Of a stretch of 64,000 bases of DNA, positions 41,546 through 54,554 are shown piece by piece. Both the position numbers and the translations under genes were made by a program. The notes below the pieces were generated by a model. It was not told the origin of the DNA and searched no databases. It worked only from the letters and a program-made list of their open reading frames with translations. The stretch is from positions 13,544,690 to 13,608,689 of the forward strand of contig OZ036006.1 in assembly GCA_964035015.1 (NCBI GenBank), read 5' to 3'. This DNA comes from Corallium rubrum (lineage: Eukaryota > Cnidaria > Anthozoa > Scleralcyonacea > Coralliidae). The first letter of the stretch is position 1, and every line of letters begins with the position of its first letter.

Positions 41546-42420
41546 ATGGATATCTACAAGAAAACTTTTACGTGTTTGGAGTTGAAAGACTGGTTGGTGT
41601 GCCATGATTTTCCTAATGATGCTGTGGAACGTTTTGGTGAGTTACCCATCCTATTTTTCAGTTCATGAATTTGTATTATTAATGTAACTTTTGTATTAAT
41701 TTTTAAATTATTTGTATATGTATAAAGAACGAATTATTAGATGGCGAGGACATTCAAGCCTCGCATAAAGGTGAAGTTGAATTGAGGAGTTTCCCAAATT
41801 CCCTTCCTTTAATTAAACTGCGCCAAAAATTTAAAGGATTGCTCTTTGACGTCTTAGGAGAAAAGGTAAGATGCTTTCACGAAGGTTTCTTAGTTCATAT
41901 TATAAATTCTTTATTGTATGAGTACTGTCGAACTCTTTACATTCTCCTTTGGTTTCGACAATATTAGCTAGTGTGGGGTGTGTTCATGCAGGAACCTGGA
42001 AACAATCTTTCACGCGCCCGTGATCAATGACGTTTTAGATAATTGGCGCCAACTTTGCAAGTGACGGTTGGGATTTCTTTGGAAGAGGATAAAACCGCGT
42101 TCATTTCAGTATTTCTTCTTATTCAGATGTTACCAATTGTCAGGAAAATACGTTTGAGAATCGCTTATAGTAGTGAACTAGTTAAATGGGAGAGAATTTT
42201 AATCGTTGTGGATCATTTATACTTTGTGTGGACGATCGATTTATCCTCATATTCAAAATTGTATCTTATTCCAAATTCGTTGTCGGCTGTGCCTGTTGTG
42301 TACGAACTACAACTATTTAGTAATCTCAGCTTTTCTGTTTGTGTATATTTGTAGGTTCCAATTGCTGTGAATGACGGTGAAAATGAAGAAGAAAGTGTAA
42401 ACCAGCAATAGCCCTGTGGT
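41546..42420 (+). pseudogene. Exon-like remnants, possible SAM-domain gene
   Basis: An ATG at 41546 starts MDIYKKTFTCLELKDWLVCH and reaches a GTGAGT donor at 41637. The next segment (41728-41865) contains NELLDGEDIQASHKGE and RQKFKGLLFDVLGEK before GTAAGA. The W-L...F...NELLDGE...L pattern resembles a SAM domain. A third piece (42354-42412) follows a TTGTAG acceptor and ends in a stop. The first two pieces do not join cleanly in phase, so this may be a captured and decayed gene. Weak. Confidence 0.35.
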
Positions 42421-44426
42421 TCTCCCAATCAAGTAGGTCTATCGGTTGTTGTATCGTCTGGAGAAGTACGTATTGGTAAGCTTATTGTTAAATATCTTAA
42501 ATTTCTACTAGTATGTTTGTTTATATTATTTTTTGTTGTGGTTTAATACAGTACGTTGGGAGCATATTTTGAGTCTTCGTATAAAGCTTCTTCCTAACCT
42601 ACATTAATTACCGATAAAGGCTATGGCTACTTAAATTATCGTTGTTTCTTACAGACATCAATGCTTTATGATTCCTATACTCATTTGACCTCTTGGTATA
42701 CAAGAGTTCGAGTGCAGTCATGGATATTGGTCCAATCTTAGTGTTAAACTCAAAACTGCAGCTGTATTGTACTAAGTTGTCGTATTAATTTTCGAAATAA
42801 CTTAAATTTGTCTTAACTGGTTTGATTACTACCCATGACACAGTACTTTGCGTCTAATTCCTCTAATTTTGAAAGTCACTTTTGAGAGTCAGGACAATGT
42901 ACATGTATGAGTTTGTAGCACTGCAGCATATAAAATTTTCTGATATGTGTTATTTACATTATTTAGAGCAAAATCCTCCATATTTGTATTCATATTCTAT
43001 GTTTACAAGTGTGCTGTTGATGTGGAAATATTTAATTAATCACATTTCTATGGTCTGTACTATGATATACATGGGCTACACAGTCTTTGGAAACCTGCAG
43101 GGCTGTTGGAAGAACATTTTTATGTTCTGGAACTCTGTCCTAAACACGATGTGTGGGTGCAAAGATGTTGTGTGGGAACAGAACTGTACAGATTAGAAAT
43201 ATAATTATTAATATTTTTCCAAACAGAACACATGTGAATTATAAGAAAGAGAAACTTTTAGATTATAGAAGAGAAGGCAATTAATAGTTTGAATTAATTC
43301 TGAGTCTATTTTAAATCTGAAAATGATAAGCTAAAAGTTGAGATTCAGAGATAAAAATGTTGTGTGGAACTATAAACTCCACCAATGCTAATCTGATATC
43401 AAACCTGAATTTTGAGAAGTCCAAAAATGTCAAAACTATAGTTTTATAAGAGATCAGCTAACTTAAGTAAGAGATCAGCTAACTTAAGGTTTAGATGACA
43501 AAGCGGAGGAAGTTATTTTGGGAAAAGGTTGTTTTGGGCCCTTGGGGTTTATAAGCTCATGAGGTTACATGTTTCTGGTGAATCTGCATACTTGTTGCGG
43601 ACAAAGGAGTATGAATTTATTTATTTGTAAAAGAAGAGGATATAATTCATGAAATGCTATGAAACTCAAGTTTCACACAGATGTTTTCCTTTTGTGTTTG
43701 GTGTTGCTATTGTTATTAATCCCAAATTGCGTATGAAATTTTGTGGTCTGGCCGATTCAAAATGTACAGTATTTTCATTGTTGAAGGGAGTTTTCTCCAA
43801 ACAATTGGTTCAAAGTCCTGTGCAAGTGTTGCCATGGACTTTTCTATTTGCACTCATTGGGTATTGTCCATTGTGACATTAAGTCAGATAACATCATGGT
43901 TATCCAGGGTTCTGCTGCAATTAGAGCCAAGCATGGCAGATTTAAATAAGGCTAATTATGTTAGTGATTGTGTATAAAAAATTTCCAGGTAATAGAAGAA
44001 AATTTTTACAAATGTAATTATCCACACATTGATCCTGCATTATATGATGGGTTGTATCCCACATGCACTGCTACAGAATAGATGTGTATAGCTTTGGTAT
44101 ACTGCTACACCGTGTTTTAAATTTACATGTACCAGTGCTGGAATTATACTAATTTCTAACTAAATTGGTTCTGTTCAGTATTCTCTACATCTACATGTAT
44201 TTGTTATATACTGTAGATACTATTTGTAATGTTTTACTTTTTAATCAGTTGTCATGCCTAATTTAATAAATTACAGTATATGTAAACTTAAAAAAAAAGC
44301 CTTGGCCTTTTTAATTTAAAGGACCTTTTGGTAGAATTTAATATTATTTAGTTAAGGATTATATTTGGGAACCTGGGAAAGCTTATTGTTGGAGGGAATT
44401 TCGTGTTTCAAAATATGAATGTAGTA

Positions 44427-44429
<3 letters not shown>
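42421..44429. other. Interior of the TIR element, no supported gene
   Basis: AT-rich. Open frames occur but show no domain or splice-consistent pattern. A polyA-like stretch is near 44291. Confidence 0.4.

Positions 44430-44505
<76 letters not shown>
44430..44505. repeat. (TA)n microsatellite
   Basis: About 38 TA units. Confidence 0.95.
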
Positions 44506-44510
<5 letters not shown>

Positions 44511-46678
44511 GGCTGTGGTTGAAGGTTGTCTAATGCCTACCACAGATTATGAGTGCTGAATAGTTTTCCAGTGGTAAGCTAAGAAACTTTGTAAGTGGTT
44601 TAGTTATTTTAGGGGGTGGTTACTTCTTGAGAGTCATCTACTGTACTTCCAGGTTAGTTTTGCTAGACTTAACTAATCAATGTTTGCAAAAAGAGAGCAG
44701 TAAAAACTGAAAGGAAATAACTAAATATGTCTAGAATTTTAAATATGGCAATTAGGTTATAGCAACCACATAATTTTCTAACAGTAAAGCTCAGAGATTG
44801 AACAAGTAAAAGTTAAAAATTTGTATGTTCCATTACAGTAGGGGGGAAAAAATATCTTATTACAGTAAATTGCAGCAGTACTATAAATGTCATATTACAA
44901 CCATGTTCTTTATAATTATTCAAGGTTAAAACCTGTAACTGGTAGAAAAATTCAAACTGCCCACCATGGTATGTACTAGTACTGTAGATTTCAATAGCTT
45001 TGTTATGAGATATATTGTACTGTACTTGCTTTGCTTTGCTAATGAATTCTTATCTCTGACTTGTTTCTTTTGACATGATTTTTATGATTTTACATTGGCA
45101 AAATTACTGTTAGTTATTATATACAAGTGCAATTGGATAATCCAGCTGGATACTATATCCGGTGCACCTGTACAGTGTGTTAGTACTGTCTTAGTATATT
45201 CACATTACCTAGAATACAGGTACCTTAGAATATACTACTTGTCCCTTAACCCATTCATGCTGAACAGGGCCTTTACAGATGATTTTGTTCAGCAGAGTAA
45301 AGGGGCAGAGGCTGACCCAGGGGGACAAATCTTGGGGGGGGGATTCCTGTGACACCGGTACATGCATGCAGGCTCTGGAAATTCATGGAATTTGTATCAG
45401 TTTTAACATCACTGTAGTGTCTATGCTAAAATGGCATTTCATAGTGTATTCCATCTTCAAGTCTGTTCTCATGCATTATTTCCAATTACAGTATGTACAC
45501 GTATTCACATTATATGAGGAGAGGGTCTTTGAAGTGGGAGAATAGGTGACTTGCACTAAATAAGTTATGTGATTTCAATTCTCTTAAAATGGCTGGTATG
45601 AGATTATAACCCTACACAATGGACGTAGCTTGGGTGATGTTTTAAGTGAAATTTCAGAATTTTGATTTTTAAAACTTGCATTGTCTTAGAGAAAACAGTG
45701 ATATTGTAGCTGGTCACGTGACTAAAATAAAAAATTCATGCATGTACAACAATATCTTCTTCAAAAGCAATTTTTTACAGTCAAACCTCAACAAACATGT
45801 AGAAAAACAGTTTGATGTTGAGCAGGCCAAGTTTTAGCAGAAACGATTAATGTTTAGCATGATCAAAACACATTTTGTTTTTGGCCACAATTGAGGTGGC
45901 CAAAATAAAAATACATTTAGATACCATGAAAGGTCATAACTTCTGTTAAAACTTGATATGAACAATATCAAACTGACTCGTTGCATGTTTCTTGCAGTTT
46001 GAGTGCAAAATTTGCCTTTGAAGATTTTTTGTGTGCATGAAATTTTTATTATACTGTAGTCATGTGACCAGCTATAATATCGCTGTTTTCTCCAAAACAA
46101 TGCATTTTTTGATAATAAAAATTCTGAAATTTTACTTAAAACACCAACGAACTCTATCTGTTTGATAGAGTTATAATTTTATACCTATTATTTTATGGGG
46201 ATTGAGATTATGTGACTTCAATAGTGCAAGTCACCTATTGTGGTACATTTCTGGATTCATTCATAACCCATTCTTGTCTAGACAACCTGCCTTGGTGTCA
46301 CATATTGTCTTTCCAGAAATAGGTTAAATAGGTCAACCACTTTGTCCATTTCCTCCAGCATATACATGCATGCAGTGTTGCCAGAAGGACATACACTGTA
46401 TATGTTATGGCTATTGCCACCCATCTTTTACACTTTCATTTAGCATGATTGTATTTTTTTAATTCTAGAAATTAAATCAAGAGCAGCTTTGTTTGTTATT
46501 GATCAAGGTAATATATTTTACTGTTGCCGGGTGCTTTTTTTGGTTCTTGCCGGGCAGACGTGAAAATACTGTAATCGCATTGTACAGTAATCAGAGATTT
46601 ATATTATTTGTTTACCATGAAAAGTCTAATTGTTCATTTGTTGTTTTTAGGACACTGAAAATGTGGTTGATACAATAG
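44506..46678. other. Interior of the TIR element, no supported gene
   Basis: AT-rich, with two near 46140 and 45640 inverted stretches of AACTTGCATTGT/TTTACTTAAAAC character. No gene supported. Confidence 0.35.
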
Positions 46679-46859
46679 GGCCATTTATACGAGAGCCCAT
46701 ATAAGACATGGCCTATACAAGATGCGCCTTACATAAGATGCGAACTGACTCATTTATATGGGGTTTGGAACAAGCTGCGACTTATGTAATACGTGAACAT
46801 TAGTCTTTGTAAGGTGCGTCCTGTGTAATCCGTGTCTTATCAGCTCTCATAAACAGCCC
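46679..46859. mobile_element. MITE with TA duplication (181 bp)
   Basis: The ends GGGCCATTTATACGAGAG and the reverse complement of CTCTCATAAACAGCCC are imperfect inverted repeats, and TA flanks both sides. The interior repeats TAAGATGCG-type words. It resembles a Tc1-type MITE. Confidence 0.7.
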
Positions 46860-47373
46860 TATTATCAAACTTGGCGCCACCCCATATTGTAGTTTTCGGC
46901 AGTGTACTAGAATATGAAAAGATGTTCTTGGTAATAGAAGGGAAGGAGTTCTGCACAATCGCAACCAACTGCTGTTTCGAAGCTGTTCTTGCCTTGTTGG
47001 CAAGTTTATAAATTCTTAATATATTGATTACAGTAATGGCAAGAGTGTTTTATGCTTAGAAACTATAAGACTTGGTAGTGGCACCATGTTTATATTTTTT
47101 TTTGTTTCAGAGTTGTGTTGGTTTAATTAACTAGCCCAGTAGATTGATTTACATGTATCAATAAAAAACGTTTGATTATTTTGCTCAAACATAGTAAACT
47201 GTTATATGTACTGTGCCAAGTACTGTAGCGCAGCAATAAATAATAAACGTGCTGATTCCACAAATTCTCATTTTAGTGATGGTACTGTATGTTATTCCAT
47301 TTGCTGGTCAAAAGTTGAAAGAGACCCTGCTTCTTCTATCACAGGCCATTGACTAAAACTGCCGTCTATCGTT

Positions 47374-47945
47374 GGAGCCAAAACGGCTTTGCTCAGCAAG
47401 CTAAATCGCCACTTTAGGGGTCATAATGCCTCTTAGTAGGAGCCAAATTCACCCCTTGATTTTCCAAAACAGCTCCACGATTTTCTGAAATGGCCCTGGT
47501 AAAAAGTTGAAACAGCCCCTGTTTTTTCCATAACAGCCCTTCCATTGGGGCTAAAACTACCCTCTATATTGGAGACAAAACAGCGTTGCTCAGCAAGCTA
47601 AATCGACGCTTTTTAGGGGTCATAATGCCTCTTAGTAGGAGCCAAATTCACCCCTTGATTTTCCAAAACAGCTACACGATTTTCTGAAATAGCCCTGGTA
47701 AAAAGTTGAAACAGCTCCTGTCTTTTCCATAACAGCCCTTCCATTGGGGCTAAAACTACCCTCTATGTTGGAGCCAAAACAGCTCTGCTCAGCAAGCTAA
47801 ATCGACGCTTTTTAGGGGTCATAATGCCTCTTAATGAGAGCCAAATTGACTCCTTGATTTTCCAAAACAGCTCCACGATTTTCTGAAATGGCCCTGGTCA
47901 AAAGTTGAAACAGCCCTTGCCTTTTCCATAACAGCCCCTGTCTGA
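47374..47945. repeat. 198-bp minisatellite, about three units
   Basis: Units starting near 47374, 47571 and 47769 each contain GCTCAGCAAGCTAAATCG, TCATAATGCCTCTTA and CCATAACAGCCCTTCC. They differ by a few percent. Confidence 0.9.
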
Positions 47946-48229
47946 AGCCAAAACAGCCCTTACCCTCAAAGAGCCAAATCGTCCCTTAGGGGCCGGCTTG
48001 TTATAGGTGCCATTTTGACCCCAAGAAAAGATCTATTTTGCGGTCACCGTTTTGGCCCTATTTTTTGGGTCGTTTCAGCCCCTTTTCATTTACAGTGTAG
48101 ATATAGTTAGGAAGCTATTAATATGTAGAATACAATGTTGTATTTAATTTTGCCACAAACACAAGCCAATAATAGTTATGACGTGCCAAGCTGGACAATA
48201 TTAGTTGCCCCAAATATATTTAAAACGGA

Positions 48230-48372
48230 CCTCGCAAATATAATTCGAACTCATAAATATAATACGAAAGCCATAAATATAATACGAAACCCATAAATAT
48301 AATACGAAATCTATATAATACAAACTTAATACCAAATATAATACGAACTTGCCAAATATAATACGAACGAGT
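48230..48372. repeat. AT-rich 17-bp minisatellite
   Basis: About eight degenerate units of CATAAATATAATACGAA. Confidence 0.85.
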
Positions 48373-48539
48373 GATGATGTTGAAACGGCATTAAGAACGC
48401 ACTTCCCATCACAGAGAACAGCCGACGGGACGAAACTCCCGCAAAACTAGTGATACATATCTTATCCAGATAGAAATTTTGTTGAAAATCGTGAACGATT
48501 TCTGCCTAATCGTAATTACAAGACTCGTCTACCATATGA

Positions 48540-49140
48540 ATGGCTGTTTTCCTACGAAGTTCTCGGCTAACAGGATCAATTCTTCCAATGGACTGTCGTA
48601 CCGTACCCACTCGGCTGTTTTCTGTCCTATTTCCATTCCAAGTTCTTCGCTTCCTCGGCGTATTGCTCTCTCTGATACTCCAAGCATTTTTAGCAATGCT
48701 GTTCCAGTTGAAGCAGCATAGAGAATGCCAACCTTCTAGTTGTACTTGTACTTTAGGAATAAGGAACCGAGGTCTTCCTATCCGTGCCCGCGTTCTTGCT
48801 TCTTGATTTTATCATCGTCGTCCTCAAAAAAAGAGAAATCTCTCCTTTATCGTGGCAACATGTTCTTTCAAATCTTTAATCACTACTTTGAAATTTGAAT
48901 CCCTCGTGAACATCTTCATGCAGGCCACAGAGTAGTCTAATTAACTGTGTTTGTTCATTCTACTCAGAGTAGAATGATAACTAAACACAGTTAAACCGTA
49001 AACAAACTCTTCACTACGTAGCATTAGCAATTCTGCTAACTCTTTGTTATCACTGAAGCAATGCCTTTTAAGGTCTTGAAACAAAGCAAACCCATTCCTT
49101 AAATAATCGATAACAGGCTTGTATCTTACTCGTTCTCCTA
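48540..49140 (-). pseudogene. Degraded helix-turn-helix (integrase-fusion-like) gene
   Basis: On the minus strand, broken frames read RVRYKPVIDYLRNGFALFQD near 49050-49130, then GRPRFLIPKVQVQLEGWHSL and, after a frameshift, IAKMLGVSERAIRR. A GRPR-x-x-I...IAK-x-LGVS-x-x-x-I pattern is the helix-turn-helix that opens many invertebrate integrase-core fusion proteins. Several stops and frameshifts are present; no catalytic core seen. Confidence 0.45.
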
Positions 49141-49150
49141 ACCTGAATGT

Positions 49151-49239
49151 CAGGCCTTTATTTGCTCCCGCCTTCCGCTAAACCCGGCAACGCGGGCAGA
49201 GGTGCGGGCGAGCGAGAAGGCGAGAAAAATAAAGGCCTG
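49151..49239. mobile_element. Short foldback element (89 bp)
   Basis: CAGGCCTTTATTT at the left is the inverse of AAATAAAGGCCTG at the right, around a GC-rich centre. No target duplication was defined. Confidence 0.55.
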
Positions 49240-52209
49240 AGGAAAATCTTATTAAAACCGTCTTGCGCCCACTTTGTTATTTTTAAACATGAACGAGATA
49301 TGATTGATATGTGTTGTCAAAAGAATGTTTTGATTTCATATAGTCTTTCTCCACGTCTGATTTTAGTAGTCCAGACTAGTCTCGGTAGACTTGTACTCGA
49401 ATTTGAAGGCGTTTGTCCATGGTATATCTAGACCCGATCTAGAGAAGAAGTCGAAGAATTGGAAACTACGATAAGAAACCCTTGAAATTTGACAGTATAC
49501 ATACTGTATATATTGATTCAAAATTCCACCATAATAAAAGAAAAACACGATTTCATAGCCGCCTTGATATAGTTTCGACGAAATTAATAAAATATATAAT
49601 TTTGTGGCATTAGAATTTAAATTTTAGAATGCAGGTAGACCATTTAATATATTGATACTTAATTATAAACACGTCTCAACCGTATAAACTCAGTCATCCA
49701 CAACTAAGACTATAAACTGTAAAACTGCTACGAAATTCCCGTTTTGTAACTTACGGGTCCACTTTTCTGACAACCATTGTCAGCACTGCCAAAACAACTT
49801 GGACTTTCGCATCGGCTTCGCCTTCAGTAGCCATCGTCACTGATCATCGAACCACGATTGAACGAAGGACCCAAGTAGACAGCTTTTCGCAAGGTCTCCA
49901 CCTGCTACAACGAAATTCCTCACCGTGCCATGTTAAAGTCGATAAAGTTATTATTATTATTATTATTATTAATCATTTGAAAAAGAAGGGTGACATCTTT
50001 ACCAGCATGGGTATTATCAACGATGGCCTTCACAAAATTATATACAACAAGACACCTGGGTCAGGTGTGCACTCGGGCTACTGGAAAGCGCAGAGGTCTC
50101 TATAACGCACGGGTAAAGAGGTGGGAGTGGGACGAGGAAGATCAGATCCAAGGCTGAATGTGGTGCAGGACTATCCAGTGTCTAGAATTCAGGATGATCC
50201 TGATGCCTAGGGGACTTCTCTGTCCCACGTGCGGGATGTTAAACTAAAAAGCATATAACAAAAAAAAACAGTAGGGGTGTTGTGGTCAGGGTCTGAGAGG
50301 TAGAACTTTCTCCCTGGGGGGCTGTGGTTAGATTTATGGTTACCGGGGGGTTGTCATTTCATTTTCTTTTATATAAATTAATATCTGGAATTCTAGACCA
50401 TTTCACAATTCAGGATAATCATGTAAACAAATACAATAGGTATAAGTGATTAAGGTCAGTAGCAGTAAGGTTTAGAAGAGAGTATGTTACAGGTCAGGAT
50501 GAAGAACATTTTAAACATGGATTTCCAAAAAAAAGTTATATTTGACATCGTCAGCATTAACTAATAATTACAGCATTAATGTAGTGATTAGGAAGTTGAG
50601 TTTTAAACTGATTAACTGAGGTAGAATCTGGTATTGAGCAAGGTAGACTACTCCAAAGTTTAAATACTGTATACAGTTCAAGTATTAACTAGCTTAAAAA
50701 GTTTAGTACAGCACTTAGAAACTTAGAAACTAGTACATTTAGTTCTGAACAGTTTCTTAAGATTCTGACCGAATTATTGAGTGGCACAAAACTATTAATA
50801 GGAATATTATAGTGACCTGTACAACGTTTAAAATAGATAAGATCTTTCAAGTCATGCCAGTATTATAATGGTATACAGTAGTAGTAGATTAACTGTTTTT
50901 AGCCTGCGTAGCCGGTGCTTCACTGTCCATCCCAATCCCCACTGCCGGCTACATAGGCTAAACTGTTTTCAGATGATCATTCTGATTGTATGATAAATCA
51001 TCCTGCCAGTTCAAAAACTCAAAATAATTATATTTAATTGCCCTGCATTGTAGTCTTTTAACCTTACTAATTTTAGTTATTGTCTGAGGTGCCCAAACTT
51101 AATATGTGTGGGCCAGGTACAGATGCACCAGCAAATATGCAATAGGTGACTAGTAAAACATACCCGCACCCTACATCTATGCAATATCTTCATACAACAT
51201 GAATCCTGATTCCATGTTTTTGCTTTAGAGCTGTTGGGAAGGTTCTTCAACTCTGCAGTGCAAGTACTGTAGTTGAATGTCAGACACTCTAATTTCTCTA
51301 TACATTTTGGTACCATCCGCATATAACACACACTTGGCTGCTGATGTTATAATGGCCAATATGTCATTAAAGTATTACTGTATATATATGAGGAACATAA
51401 CTGGTTCAAAGTTGTTTCTATGGTGAATATCTTTTTACTCAATCTATGCATCAAAATTTATACAGTAAACTTATCAAAATGAATATCAAAATATGGATAA
51501 CTTACTTGTCATAAAATTACATACTCAAAGGTTCAAAGCACTTTGAATATAAATCCTAATGGATCATTAAGACTACTGTCCATTGGAATAAAAGCAACAA
51601 TCGGTAAAAAAATAAAGCACATACATGTAAATAATAAGGCAAAAATATAAAGATACTTTTACTGTCAACAAACTGTTTCTTTAATGTCTGTCATCTACAT
51701 GAATGTTCCTTGTGTTCTCACATCTCGGATTTTGTTTGCAATAGTTTTCATGAGGTTTACAGGGCCTGAGTTCAGACCAATTCACAAACAGTATTGCTGA
51801 AGCCATGTGAAAAGCCTATGAAGATCGCAATTGCTCGACCAAAAGCGTGAGAAAGTGTATACAGTGCCAATATAAAGATCCAGAATGTTAGCGTTTTGAT
51901 CCTCATCTCTGACCTGTTTAACCATGAGTTGTCGTTGTCGGTTGCCACTTGGTGCAACAGCTTCGGCTAGCTTTGCCTTTGATGAAATTGTTGGTAGGTT
52001 TTCCAAATAAATTGCTTATATGGTTGATCAGTGACGTGCTTGATACAAAGTTCCACAGAATAGGAACTAAAAGGAATATGCTGTCGACGAATTTTCGAAG
52101 TGACCGAACACTCGAAGTGTAGGCTCCATATATGGGAGGTATTGCGCAATTTTGCAGTTTTGTGTGGCGAAGAAAATAACAGAGCCGAAAGCTAGACTCG
52201 GCTACCACA
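49240..52209. other. Non-coding stretch, no supported gene
   Basis: Contains an (ATT)n run at about 49948-49970. On the minus strand near 51780-52208 two frames encode hydrophobic stretches, but they are not joined and no family is recognised. Nothing else supported. Confidence 0.45.
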
Positions 52210-52315
52210 GGTAGCCCGAGTAACTAATGATAACTAATCTATTTACAGTTTTTAAAAATACAATTACATCAACTAATGATAACTAATCTATTTACAGTTT
52301 TTTTAAAAAATACAA

Positions 52316-52936
52316 TTACATTGAGTTACAATTACATCGGACAACATGTTTACATTTATTGCAGGAAAGGTCCTCTAGATGATCAACCTCATCAACCATT
52401 GTCAGAAAAAATTCTTTCAGTTTGTATTTGAATGTGGTATAAGAATAATTTTCAATTTCTTTTAGGTATATTGGAAGCGAATTATAGAGAGTAGCTCCGC
52501 TGTAGGTTATTTTAGATTTGGATTTTTCGGTTTTTACTTCTTCAACTTTAATATCAGTTTGTGAAGACCGTGTTGAAATATTAATTACACCATTAGTCTT
52601 TTGGAACAATAGTGATACCTCTACAGGTGCCATTTTCTTTAATGCACAAAAAACAAACAATATGTTTTTCATTTTGGTAATACCATAAATGGGTAACCAT
52701 TTTAGCTGACGAAATAGGTTTACTGATGGTGTATCATAGGATACTCCATATATTATACGTGCTGCTCTCTTTTGAAGTTTTAATATGTCATGCAAAAGTT
52801 CATTTGAACAATTGCCCCAAAGTGTTGAGCAGTATAATAAATGAGGATAAATTAATGCAGAATAATATGTTTTGCGTGCTTCAAACGGTAAATAATCTCT
52901 AACTCTTTTCAATAAAAACCAATTAGCGAGCTTCAA
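52316..52936 (-). pseudogene. LINE reverse transcriptase, C-terminal end
   Basis: 206 codons including ANWFLLKRVRDYLPFEARKT, YSALIYPHLLYCSTLWGN, KLQKRAARIIYG and FRQLKWLPIYG. These are the thumb/C-terminal patterns of CR1/L2-type non-LTR elements (ALIxPHLxYCxxVWGN, LQKRAxRxI, LxWLPI). The catalytic FADD region is absent because of truncation at the junction with the inverted part. Confidence 0.85.
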
Positions 52937-52944
52937 TTGCGGAG

Positions 52945-54420
52945 GTGGTTCAGAGCTGTTCTCCCGATATCCCTATAAGGGTTGAGGATAGGATACCTGA
53001 CACGAGACAAGACCAATTTCAGTCTGTTAACTCAAACTCTTCATCTGGGTTAAACCTGAAGTTAGCATGGAGCGGCGATTACCAATCTCTGAAGAATTTT
53101 GTGAAAGATGAATTGAATATCGATGGCAAATGGACTTCGCCTGGCGGGGAGAAGAAACATTTCACAAGCGAATACGTTGAAATATCTTGGATGAACAAAA
53201 AGTACATGGTAATAGACGGTGCAAATGCGAAATGCGTAGTTCATTCCCTATTACAATATGTTGGTGAAAATTATGGTCTCAGCGATAGTAAATCTAAAAC
53301 AAGTGAAGCGAAGCATTGTAGCCCTTGCTCATGTAGCGAGCTTTCTACTGATATTGAAGGTTTAAAATTGGATTTAACGGTCGTTGAGGCTGTTAGCCAG
53401 CAAAATAAAGCAGGAATATCCGAAATAAATCAAGAAATCCGCGATAAACTGAACGGTCTCGTTCACCAGTATAAGAAACAAGAAGAAGTAAATGGCTTAG
53501 TTGATGATGCAAATGATATGTCAAGTACGAAATCCAGTGATCAACAATGGCAAAGGCAAATCGAAAAGATCTCCGAGTCTGTCGTCATATTACAAAGTGA
53601 TGTCGAGCGAAATAAGCAGGAAAATTATTAAAGGCATGAAGAATACAAAAAGCTCTTCATGACAGTTACTTCCACTCTTAGTGAAATTGAGAACATTGCT
53701 TGTGAATTAGCTAACACAGAAAAACTCACAGGTTCAATACCAATAAAGAATTCAAATTTATGCAAGTCCATTGTATCGGATCGCCAAAACAACAAGCAGC
53801 CGTCAAAATCAAATTTGTTAAAGAAGAAAAGCAATTCTTCTTGTGGTAGACCATTTGCTGATCAAATAAAGGATTACAGAAGACAACAGCACAATTTGAA
53901 GCAATCAACGGCTAGTTCCCGATCATTCGCTGAGCAATTGCAAGAATATAGAGGAAAACAACAAGCGACAACTGCTGGTATAAGAAGACCATCCAATACA
54001 ACTGGGAATAGTGAGAAACCACAAGATCACAGGATGTCCCAGGGTCAATTACCAACGAATAACAACACATCGATTAAACAACCCCATCAACCTAGCAACT
54101 CCCGTAACAAATCAACGCAGACGGTACTCCGCCGAGTTCACAGATCCGTCAAGAAACAAGTGACCTACAATCAACACCAACAACGGCCAAGGCGAGCGAA
54201 TGCAAGTACTTCAAATATGCTTAATAGGATTAGGGATACTTACCTAGACCAGCCATCAAAACCTGGTACGCAAGAGAATGCAGTCAACGGAAACTGCCTG
54301 GAAAGTAGAAGAATGCAGACAACGAATAGTAGAGTTTTTTTTCGAAACCAATCTATGATTCAACGAGCATCGAGCTGGCACATGTACTTGGACTTTGTTC
54401 GGAAGAAAATGCAAACGTAA
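52945..54420 (+). pseudogene. LINE ORF1 protein, one in-frame stop
   Basis: The frame is open from the junction with no ATG preserved, and is interrupted by TAA at 53629-53631. The N-terminal half has LAWSGDYQSLKNFVKDELNI and EYVEISWMNKKYMVIDGANA, an ORF1-type domain with a central coiled-coil stretch. The second half is Gln/Asn/Lys/Arg rich (NNKSTQ, KKQVTY), fitting an RNA-binding tail. It probably coats the LINE RNA. Confidence 0.65.
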
Positions 54421-54554
54421 AGAATCCTGAGCCTGCCAATTATTGTGATGAGATAAATAATACCATTGGATTTAGTGCCCGAAATAGTCAAGATATAAAG
54501 CGTATTCATACTATTCCTGTTCAGACTACCTCTCGTGATGTCTCTGGCCTCAAG

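Larger units (their letters stand above)
40915..48097. mobile_element. 7.2-kb TIR-bounded DNA element, superfamily unassigned
   Basis: CACTGTAAATGAAAA, then GGGCTGAAACGACCC at the left, is found as the reverse complement at the right end (48060-48097). TA flanks both ends (40913-40914 and 48098-48099). Inside each end are GC-rich stretches rich in AGCCCC and AACAGCCC words. The CACTG start with a 2-bp flank is compatible with CACTA/EnSpm-like elements, but no transposase is seen. The element includes exon-like remnants, a MITE, a TA microsatellite and a 198-bp minisatellite. Confidence 0.7.

Noticed and set aside
51772-52208. Possible host membrane-protein gene on the minus strand
   Set aside because: Two hydrophobic frames overlap but are not joined by a splice or a clear frame, and no family is recognised.
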